Origin: an uncultured bacterium
Lineage (GTDB): Bacteria; Patescibacteriota; Minisyncoccia; Phycocordibacterales; UBA1006
Assembly: GCA_903920485.1 (NCBI GenBank)
Contig: CAIXMG010000039.1
Coordinates: forward strand, 1-6,603
DNA length: 6,603 nt
Direction of reading: 5' to 3'
Within the stretch, counting starts at the first letter, position 1; each line of letters begins with the position of its first letter. The position numbers were made by a program, and so were the translations under genes. Of this stretch, positions 1 through 4,530 are shown piece by piece. The notes below the pieces were generated by a model. That model was not told the origin of the DNA and ran no database searches. It saw nothing but the letters and a program-made list of their open reading frames with translations.

Positions 1-20
1 AAAGCCATGACGGCTTTTTT
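1..20 (+). terminator. Rho-independent terminator, cut by the left edge
   Basis: A 6-bp stem (AAAGCC at 1-6, GGCTTT at 12-17) with a 5-nt loop is followed by more T residues to position 20. It fits the end of a plus-strand gene lying left of the window. The stem begins at the first base, so its full length is unknown. The A-run on the opposite strand could make it work in both directions and also stop recG transcripts. Confidence 0.5.
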
Positions 21-25
21 CTTTG

Positions 26-120
26 CCCCTCTCCTCGAAGAGGAGAGGGTGGCTCGCGAAGCGACGATTTCCGTTCCGATCGGAAATCGGTCCGAACGCA
101 GTGAGTGTAGACGGGAGAGG
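26..120. repeat. Palindromic intergenic repeat abutting the recG stop
   Basis: Two strong hairpins lie in tandem. The first has a perfect 10-bp stem (CCCTCTCCTC at 27-36, GAGGAGAGGG at 40-49) with a GAA loop. The second has a 9-bp stem (CGATTTCCG at 65-73, CGGAAATCG at 81-89). The element ends in GGGAGAGG at 113-120, a near-complement of its C-rich start, so the whole may be an imperfect inverted repeat. Its right end touches the recG stop codon at 121-123. It resembles the short G/C-rich repeats scattered in many Patescibacteria genomes and shares the CCCTCT/AGAGGG hairpin style of the repeats at 1842-1893 and 2791-2923. It may act as a terminator or 3' mRNA stabiliser for recG. Confidence 0.65.
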
Positions 121-2346
121 TTACTCAAAATGTATCTCAAAATCCTTCTCACCAATGATCGATTTGAGAATCGGATGGTGAGAGAGATCAGGATCCCTCG
201 TGATGAGATCGATTGCTTCGTTGCGCGCGAATTCCACCATCTTGATATTCCTGATCGCATCCATGCCGATGTCGGAAATGCCCCACTGCTTAAGTCCGGC
301 AAGGTCACCGGTGCCGCGTTGGGCCAGGTCAAGTTCCGCAAGCTCGAATCCGTTTTTCGCGGTGACGAACGCCTTCAGTCGATCGGCAGTTTTTGCGCTT
401 TTTGCGTCGGCAAACAAATAGCAATACGCCTGATGGTTTCCACGGATGACGCGTCCGCGCAACTGGTGCAATTGGGCAAGGCCGAACCGGTCGGCACCTT
501 CAATGATGATATTGGTGGCATTCGGCACGTTTACTCCGACCTCCACCACCGACGTGGAAACCAGGATGTCGATCTCATGATCGGAAAACCTCTTCATGAC
601 TTCTGTCTTTTTCGCAGGAGTCATCTTGCTGTGCATAATGTCGATGCGGTATCCCTTGAAAATATCTTTTTCAAGTCGGGCCGCTTCAGACACGACGGAT
701 TTTGCAATCATGGCCTGTTCTTGGTCAGGATCAGGTTCGTCGATGCGCGGACAGATGACATAGGCCTGTCGGCCCTTGGCAAGTTCTTCTTTTATTTTTT
801 CATAGGCAATCGCGCGTTTTTCAACGGCATTCGGAACAATCTCGGTAATGACCGGTTTACGACCGCTCGGCATTTGATCAATCACGGTCAGATCCAAGTC
901 GCCGTACATCGTAAGGGCCAGCGTGCGGGGGATCGGCGTCGCGGTCATCGAAAGGTAATGCGGCGCATGACCTTCTTTCTTTGCAAGCTTCATGCGTTGG
1001 TTCGTTCCGAAGCGATGCTGTTCGTCGATGATGACCAGCCCCAAGTCCTGGAACGCGACAGACTTTTGAATAAGCGCATGCGTTCCGATCAGGATAGGAA
1101 TCTCGCCGTTTTTTACCCATTTCAACAATTGGGTTCGTGAAATTTCAGTCCAAGGCCTTTGGGCCGATGCGACCTTGGTAGGGAACTTGCGGCAGCCGGA
1201 TCCCGTAAGCAGGCCGATCGAGATTCCCGTATGCTTGAAATACTCGACAAAGTTTTCGAATAGCTGGGTCGCAAGGACTTCGGTCGGTGCCATGTAGGCG
1301 ACTTGCAGGTTTCCGAAGTTCTGGCCTTCTGGACGATTTTTAATGACCGCAAACGCGACCGTTGCAGCCACGAAGGTTTTGCCGGAACCTACGTCACCCT
1401 CGATCAGGCGCGACATGGGCTTGTCCATCTGAAAGTCCTTCAGGATGGTGTCGATGGCATCGGTTTGGGATTTGGTCGGCGTGAAAGGGAAGCGGGACAT
1501 GAAGTCCGCAATATCCGTCTTCGGGATCTTTAATTGGTACGAGAAAAGGCTTTCATATTGTTTTCGCTCGCTTTGGCGTGACAGCTGGATGAGGAAGATT
1601 TCCTCGAAGGCGAAACGCTTGCGGGCAGCCTCGGCGTGCTCCTTCTTTTCGGGGTTGTGAATCCACACCAGCGCGGTCGCAAGTTTCGGCAGTTTGTATT
1701 TCTTAAGGATGTCGTCGGGAATTGGGTCAACCAGCTGTTCATGCAGGTGCTGTCCCAGCAATTTCAATATTGTGTGGTACATCCACTTGCTGGTGATGCC
1801 GCGGGTCTCGTTGTAGACGGGGTAGCCGAAGAAAGACCTTGCCCCCAGCCCCTCTCCAGACACCCCCCAGCCCCCTCTGAAAGAGGGGGAGCCGGACACA
1901 CCTTCGAAAAGACTATGATGCACGTCGATGGGCATGTCGGGCGCGCGCTCGATTTCCGGGTTGACCAGCGACTTACCGTAATTTCCGTCGCTGATCTTGC
2001 CCGTGAGCTTCACCGTGTCGCCGTTCTTGAACATCTTGGCCATGTAGGCCTGGTTCATCCAGACGACTTTTATTTTCTGTCCTGAAAAATCCTCAAGGGT
2101 TCCGGTGGACATGGGGATCTTTGACTTGAAGCCTTTTTTTGTTTCAAGCTTTGAAAGCTTTCCGTACAACGTTACTGAAGTTCCGGTTTCGGCGGTTTCG
2201 ATGTTGGAGAGCATGCTCATGTCGCTGTAACGGACGGGGAAGTGGTACAGCAAGTCTTTTGCGGTTAAAATGCGCAGACGAAAAAGCGCCTTTTTCTGGT
2301 CATCGGTCAGACGGGCAATTTTTTCGATGGGGGTCGTGGGAAGCAT
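121..2346 (-). CDS. recG: ATP-dependent DNA helicase RecG
   Basis: RecG is an SF2 DNA translocase that reverses stalled forks and branch-migrates Holliday junctions. Numbered from the ATG at 2346 (741 aa), an OB-fold wedge covers about residues 58-121. Walker A GDVGSGKT is at 317-324, the DEQH box at 441-444, SMTATP at 466-471, and motif VI QLRGRVIRG at 628-636. The C-terminal translocation (TRG) region, FELAELDLAQRG..., is at about 667-689. An in-frame GTG at 2352 would add two residues. The ATG is preferred because an extended -10 (TGC-TATACT) ends exactly 6 nt before it, the same geometry as at other genes here, and there is no Shine-Dalgarno. Two oddities stand out. A low-complexity insert of about 25 residues at 149-173 coincides with a palindromic DNA repeat. 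Motif VI has Ile634 where RecG usually has Gly (QLRGRVGRG). The protein is longer than the 693-aa E. coli enzyme but otherwise complete. Confidence 0.97.
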   Translation of the reverse strand: MLPTTPIEKIARLTDDQKKALFRLRILTAKDLLYHFPVRYSDMSMLSNIETAETGTSVTLYGKLSKLETKKGFKSKIPMSTGTLEDFSGQKIKVVWMNQAYMAKMFKNGDTVKLTGKISDGNYGKSLVNPEIERAPDMPIDVHHSLFEGVSGSPSFRGGWGVSGEGLGARSFFGYPVYNETRGITSKWMYHTILKLLGQHLHEQLVDPIPDDILKKYKLPKLATALVWIHNPEKKEHAEAARKRFAFEEIFLIQLSRQSERKQYESLFSYQLKIPKTDIADFMSRFPFTPTKSQTDAIDTILKDFQMDKPMSRLIEGDVGSGKTFVAATVAFAVIKNRPEGQNFGNLQVAYMAPTEVLATQLFENFVEYFKHTGISIGLLTGSGCRKFPTKVASAQRPWTEISRTQLLKWVKNGEIPILIGTHALIQKSVAFQDLGLVIIDEQHRFGTNQRMKLAKKEGHAPHYLSMTATPIPRTLALTMYGDLDLTVIDQMPSGRKPVITEIVPNAVEKRAIAYEKIKEELAKGRQAYVICPRIDEPDPDQEQAMIAKSVVSEAARLEKDIFKGYRIDIMHSKMTPAKKTEVMKRFSDHEIDILVSTSVVEVGVNVPNATNIIIEGADRFGLAQLHQLRGRVIRGNHQAYCYLFADAKSAKTADRLKAFVTAKNGFELAELDLAQRGTGDLAGLKQWGISDIGMDAIRNIKMVEFARNEAIDLITRDPDLSHHPILKSIIGEKDFEIHFE
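1842..1893. repeat. Palindromic repeat inside the recG reading frame
   Basis: CCCCCAGCCCC occurs twice, at 1842-1852 and 1864-1874. The second copy runs into a perfect 8-bp hairpin (CCCCCTCT at 1871-1878, AGAGGGGG at 1882-1889, loop GAA). The stem and GAA loop match the style of the intergenic repeat at 27-49. Read on the minus strand it is open and encodes the Gly/Ser-rich RecG segment running from about GVSGSPSFRGG to GEGLGARSF, between the wedge region and the helicase core. This is comparable in principle to the Rickettsia palindromic elements that insert in frame into proteins. Confidence 0.7.
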
Positions 2347-2360
2347 TGGCACAGTATAGC
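2344..2360 (-). promoter_or_regulatory. recG extended -10 promoter
   Basis: On the minus strand TGC-TATACT (the -10 hexamer is at 2353-2358) is followed by six bases and then the ATG at 2344-2346. The TG two bases upstream makes an extended -10, which suits the absence of any good -35: the bases upstream belong to the T-tract and palindrome of the preceding terminator. Transcription starting 7 nt after the hexamer would begin at the A of ATG, giving a leaderless message. Confidence 0.6.
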
Positions 2361-2384
2361 AAAAAATCCCCTAGGGGATTTTTT
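2361..2384 (-). terminator. Terminator of the receiver gene
   Basis: This is a 24-nt perfect palindrome of the form A6-TCCCCT-AGGGGA-T6. On the minus strand it gives a G/C stem with a CTAG loop flanked by A-T pairs and ends in a six-T tract. Its first bases overlap the TAA stop of the receiver gene (2383-2385), and its T-tract runs directly into the recG extended -10, so terminator and next promoter share about 30 bp. Confidence 0.8.
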
Positions 2385-2751
2385 ACTTGAGAAGTCCTTT
2401 GATCTTTTCCACCAGTTCATCAAGGGTGAAGTTCGCCTTGATGAGATAGTCGTTCGCCCCCAAATCGAGGCAGGTCTTGATGTCGGACTCCTCGCCGAGA
2501 TTGGAGAAGACGATCACCTTGATGGACTTGGTCGCATCGGCTGCCTTGAGGTTCTTGAGCACCTCGAACCCGGTCATGATGGGAAGCATGAGGTCAAGGA
2601 TGATGAGGTCGGGGATGGCCTGCTGGGCTGCCGCGAGTCCTTCCTGTCCGTTTCCGGCCGTTACTACCTGGAATCCCTCCTTCTCAAGTTTCGTGACGGC
2701 AAGGCTTCGGAGAAAGTCGTCGTCCTCAATGATAAGTATTTTCTGTGACAT
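2383..2751 (-). CDS. Stand-alone receiver-domain response regulator (CheY-like)
   Basis: This 122-aa protein consists of one REC domain. The acidic pocket is E9-D10-D11, the phospho-accepting aspartate is D53 (in LIILDLMLP), the switch serine is S83 (in VFSNLG), and the conserved lysine is K105 (in YLIKANF). No DNA-binding or enzymatic output domain follows, so it probably signals by protein contact or acts as a phosphorelay intermediate. The soluble histidine kinase upstream on the same strand is its likely partner. The two are separated by a repeat element, and the receiver has its own promoter, with -10 TATAGT 8 nt before the ATG. There is no Shine-Dalgarno. The gene ends in a palindromic terminator. 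The fold assignment is firm; the partner and output are inferred. Confidence 0.93.
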   Translation of the reverse strand: MSQKILIIEDDDFLRSLAVTKLEKEGFQVVTAGNGQEGLAAAQQAIPDLIILDLMLPIMTGFEVLKNLKAADATKSIKVIVFSNLGEESDIKTCLDLGANDYLIKANFTLDELVEKIKGLLK

Positions 2752-2759
2752 ATGTTGGT

Positions 2760-2788
2760 ACTATACACCAAAATTTCCCATAACACAA
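2760..2788 (-). promoter_or_regulatory. Receiver-gene promoter, predicted near-leaderless
   Basis: On the minus strand a -35-like TTGTGT (2783-2788), a 17-nt spacer and -10 TATAGT (2760-2765) are followed by 8 nt and the ATG (2749-2751). The predicted leader is about 2 nt. The -35 is weak (only TTG matches). The promoter lies immediately outside the MITE-like element that starts at 2791, so the element has not disrupted it. Confidence 0.5.
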
Positions 2789-2790
2789 AA

Positions 2791-2923
2791 TCATCGTACC
2801 CCTCCGCCCTACGGGCACCTCCCCTAAATAGGGGAGGGCAGACATCGAGCATATGATTCCCCGTTGAGAGTTCTGCCTCCCCCTGGCAAGGGGGAGTGGC
2901 CGTAGGCCGAGGGGGTACGATGA
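2791..2923. repeat. MITE-like inverted-repeat element, 133 bp
   Basis: Two 52-nt arms (2791-2842 and 2872-2923) are imperfect inverted repeats around a 29-nt centre. The outer 12 bases, TCATCGTACCCC and its complement, match exactly, and both arms end inward in GGCAGA. Each arm contains its own hairpins: CCTCCCC/GGGGAGG (2818-2837) and GCCC-TAC-GGGC (2806-2816) on the left; CTCCCCC/GGGGGAG (2877-2896) and GGCC-GTA-GGCC (2898-2908) on the right. A-runs flank both ends (2787-2790 and 2924-2929), possibly a short target duplication. It has no open reading frame of note. It separates the kinase from its receiver gene and could act as terminator, processing site or mobile non-autonomous element. 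Confidence 0.8.
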
Positions 2924-2935
2924 AAAAAAGCGGAG

Positions 2936-3682
2936 CTACTTAGCAAGGGGCAACGAGAAGAAAAATGTGGTTCCGATGTCGGGCGTACTTTCGAACCAGA
3001 TGTTTCCGTGGTTGCCCTCGATGATCTCCTTGCCGACGAAGAGGCCGAGCCCAGTGCCCTTGTCCGCGACTTCCGCGTTCTTGGCCCGGTAGAACTTTGA
3101 GAAGATGTGGGACTGTGCCTCAATCGGAATGCCGATGCCCGTGTCCGTTACGGAAACCACCAGCGATTCTTTGAACGTTTCGGCTGCGATGGTGACGGTT
3201 CCGCCCTTGCGGTTGTACTTGATCGCGTTCTCGACAAGGTTCTGAATGACCAGGCACACCTTTTCCTTGTCGGCCATGACGCGGGGGAGGGAATGGTTTC
3301 CGTGGAAGGATAGCGTGACGTTCCTCGTCTTTGCTTCGCCGGCAAACGAACCGAGTGCGCCATCGATGCATTCAATGATGTCCATGGGTCCCGGTTTGAA
3401 AGCCATCTTCCATTCGGAAACGTGGTTCGCGTTCGACACTTCGGCAAGCATACGGATCATCTGCTCGTTCGATTCGAAGCCGCGGGCGATGATATTCCTC
3501 TGTTCGGGGGTGACGGCACCCAGGTCGCCGTCCATCATCATCTTGAAGATCCACTTGGTTGCGGAGAGCGGCGTCCGAAGCTGGTGCACCGTGATCGAGA
3601 GGAAGTCGGACTTCGCCTGGTTCTCGGCGCGCAGCTGCCGATTCTCTTCTTCAAGGAGTTTGATGCGTGAGGAAAGATCCAT
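2936..3682 (-). CDS. Soluble sensor histidine kinase (HisKA-HATPase)
   Basis: This 248-aa cytoplasmic kinase has no transmembrane segment and no recognisable sensor domain. Residues about 3-28 form a leucine-rich, charged coiled coil (LLEEENRQLRAEN). It leads straight into the HisKA dimerisation helix, whose H-box VHQLRTPL has the phospho-accepting His33. The HATPase domain shows the N-box (QNLVENAIKYN, N148/N152), G1 (DTGIGI, 180-185), F-box (FSKFYRA, 194-200) and G2 (GTGLGLF, 209-215). All catalytic motifs are intact, so it should autophosphorylate. The input is probably a protein partner or the coiled coil itself. It likely phosphorylates the receiver encoded downstream. The ATG at 3682 is chosen because a -10 TATACT lies exactly 6 nt upstream and the coiled coil starts at once. 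The gene is divergent from the secreted sorting-domain gene. Confidence 0.95.
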   Translation of the reverse strand: MDLSSRIKLLEEENRQLRAENQAKSDFLSITVHQLRTPLSATKWIFKMMMDGDLGAVTPEQRNIIARGFESNEQMIRMLAEVSNANHVSEWKMAFKPGPMDIIECIDGALGSFAGEAKTRNVTLSFHGNHSLPRVMADKEKVCLVIQNLVENAIKYNRKGGTVTIAAETFKESLVVSVTDTGIGIPIEAQSHIFSKFYRAKNAEVADKGTGLGLFVGKEIIEGNHGNIWFESTPDIGTTFFFSLPLAK

Positions 3683-3688
3683 GCCTTA

Positions 3689-3717
3689 AGTATATAGGGT
3701 GGTGGTTGACATGGCAA
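3689..3717 (-). promoter_or_regulatory. Kinase promoter, predicted leaderless
   Basis: On the minus strand -35 TTGCCA (3712-3717), a 17-nt spacer and -10 TATACT (3689-3694) are followed by TAAGGC and then the ATG (3680-3682). Initiation 7 nt past the hexamer falls on the A of ATG. The -35 directly abuts the -35 of the divergent promoter at 3706-3711, so two polymerases could not occupy both at once. Confidence 0.6.
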
Positions 3718-3734
3718 TCTAATAGGCATATCCT
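3706..3734 (+). promoter_or_regulatory. Promoter of the secreted sorting-domain gene
   Basis: A consensus -35 TTGACA (3706-3711), a 17-nt spacer and -10 TATCCT (3729-3734) predict a start near 3741 and a leader of about 50 nt. The leader is AT-rich (AATTTTAATTAACCC... then TTGTAAAAA before the ATG) and has no Shine-Dalgarno. A-rich leaders of this kind are typical of Bacteroidetes genes and unlike the other genes in this window. Confidence 0.6.
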
Positions 3735-3790
3735 GAGTCTAGTTAGATGTCTTTCGTTCTCAATTTTAATTAACCCTTAAATTGTAAAAA

Positions 3791-4111
3791 ATGAAAAAGA
3801 CCTTACTTACCTCCCTGGCAGTCGTTACCAGCATGCTCGTAACCTTCTGCGTCGTTGCCCAGTCTGTTCAGCCCTCGACCAACTTCGCGCTCTATCCCAA
3901 TCCTGCATCAGGTACCTTCTACCTAAATATGCAAGGTTCTGATGCCAACCGAACGGTTACAGTCACGAACGTGATCGGCGAGACCGTCAAAACAGCCCTC
4001 GCCACGTCATCAGAAACGGAGATCACGATCGATAAGTATGTTCCCGGTCTCTACTTTGTAACGCTGACCAGCGGCATGAGCGTTACCACCAGGCGTCTGG
4101 AACTTCACTAG
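3791..4111 (+). CDS. Secreted protein made almost only of a T9SS type A sorting domain
   Basis: The product has 106 aa. Residues 1-23 form a signal peptide (KK, then a hydrophobic core, then VVA before Q24). The cysteine at 20 does not sit in a good lipobox, so a lipoprotein is unlikely. About ten residues later the rest matches the type IX (Por) secretion C-terminal sorting domain: LYPNPASGTFYLN at 34-46, VTNVIGETV at 58-66, and GLYFVTLTSGMSVTTRRLELH-type ending at 86-106. In Bacteroidetes this beta-sandwich of about 70-80 residues is appended to large cargo and directs outer-membrane translocation. Here there is no cargo. It has its own promoter and terminator, so it is monocistronic. It could be a transferred remnant, a small secreted beta-sandwich reused as an adhesin or surface part, or a free competitor domain. 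The domain call is strong; the function is unknown. Confidence 0.9.
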   Translation: MKKTLLTSLAVVTSMLVTFCVVAQSVQPSTNFALYPNPASGTFYLNMQGSDANRTVTVTNVIGETVKTALATSSETEITIDKYVPGLYFVTLTSGMSVTTRRLELH

Positions 4112-4130
4112 GTTCCGTTCACAAATGCAT

Positions 4131-4165
4131 AAAAGCCCCTTGATCTTCAGGACCAAGGGGCTTTT
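4131..4165 (+). terminator. Rho-independent terminator after the sorting-domain gene
   Basis: A perfect 12-bp stem (AAAAGCCCCTTG at 4131-4142, CAAGGGGCTTTT at 4154-4165) with an 11-nt loop ends in four T residues, 20 nt after the TAG stop. The A-T flanks make it potentially bidirectional. It separates the sorting-domain gene from the tRNA genes. Confidence 0.9.
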
Positions 4166-4222
4166 ACCGCACCTGCTGGCAAAAAACGGGATTTGTGATA
4201 CAGTGAAGCGTGCCCATCATAC

Positions 4223-4309
4223 GGAGACGTGACAGAGTGGTCGAACGTACCTCTTTGCTAAAGAGGCAGGGTCTTAAAGCCCTCGAGGGTTCGAATCCCT
4301 CCGTCTCCG
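4223..4309 (+). tRNA. tRNA-Ser(GCU)
   Basis: The 87-nt class II tRNA has acceptor stem GGAGACG (4223-4229) with CGTCTCC (4302-4308) and discriminator G73 (4309), as expected for serine. The anticodon arm is CCTCT-TTGCTAA-AGAGG (4250-4266) with anticodon GCT at 4257-4259. The long variable arm pairs AGGG with CCCT (4268-4283). The T arm is GAGGG-TTCGAAT-CCCTC (4285-4301). The D-stem has one apparent A-C mismatch. The 3' CCA is not encoded, so it must be added by a nucleotidyltransferase. It reads AGC and AGU codons. Confidence 0.96.
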
Positions 4310-4333
4310 CAACCATGTTATTATTTTGCCCGA

Positions 4334-4420
4334 GGAGGATTGGATGAGCGGTTTAAATCAACAGTTTACTAAACTGTCGAGCCTTTATCGGCTCCGTGAG
4401 TTCGAATCTCACATCCTCCG
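4334..4420 (+). tRNA. tRNA-Ser with unusual anticodon ACU
   Basis: This is a complete class II cloverleaf. The acceptor stem is GGAGGAT (4334-4340) with ATCCTCC (4413-4419), and G73 is at 4420. The D-stem is GAT/ATC (4343-4345, 4357-4359) with GG in the D-loop. The anticodon arm is ACAGT-TTACTAA-ACTGT (4361-4377), and the long variable arm is GAGCC/GGCTC (4379-4394). The T arm is GTGAG-TTCGAAT-CTCAC (4396-4412). All stems pair perfectly, so this does not look decayed. The anticodon at 4368-4370 is ACT, which reads AGU (Ser). The variable arm and G73 agree with serine. A34 is rare in bacteria outside tRNA-Arg(ACG), where TadA deaminates it to inosine. The loop differs from that of the upstream tRNA-Ser(GCU) only at position 34, but the arms are unrelated, so it is not a fresh tandem copy. 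CCA is not encoded. Confidence 0.85.
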
Positions 4421-4496
4421 CATTGAGAAGCTGGTGTCGAGTGAAAGTTTTCCTTTTGACAGCATCTCCCTTCAATGGCTCACAGACGATCTTGCT

Positions 4497-4530
4497 TTGA
4501 TGTGGTCTTCGTTTCCTCTACAATGGGGGC
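4497..4530 (+). promoter_or_regulatory. MFS-gene promoter, predicted leaderless
   Basis: A -10 TACAAT (4519-4524) lies 6 nt before the ATG (4531), with a plausible -35 TTGATG (4497-4502) at 16-nt spacing. The six bases between hexamer and ATG are GGGGGC, too close to the start to serve as a Shine-Dalgarno. A start 7 nt after the hexamer again coincides with the A of ATG. Confidence 0.55.

Noticed and set aside
7..1140. Long plus-strand open frame of 377 codons opposite recG
   Set aside because: It is antisense to well-conserved RecG helicase motifs, shows no recognisable domain, and starts inside a terminator hairpin and repeat. It is a shadow frame.
1636..2085. Plus-strand frame of 149 codons opposite the recG wedge
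   Set aside because: It runs through the palindromic repeat and is antisense to the RecG OB region; no motif or start signal supports it.
2791..2923. CRISPR or riboswitch reading of the hairpin-rich block
   Set aside because: There are only two inverted arms and no regularly spaced direct repeats or conserved aptamer core; an inverted-repeat element explains it better.
4170..4222. Promoter for the tRNA genes
   Set aside because: Only a weak TGTGATACA-like -10 near 4194-4202 without a clear -35; not strong enough to annotate.
4456..4461. Perfect TTGACA between the second tRNA and the MFS gene
   Set aside because: No acceptable -10 lies 16-18 nt downstream; the TACAAT at 4519 is too far away, so it is probably chance.
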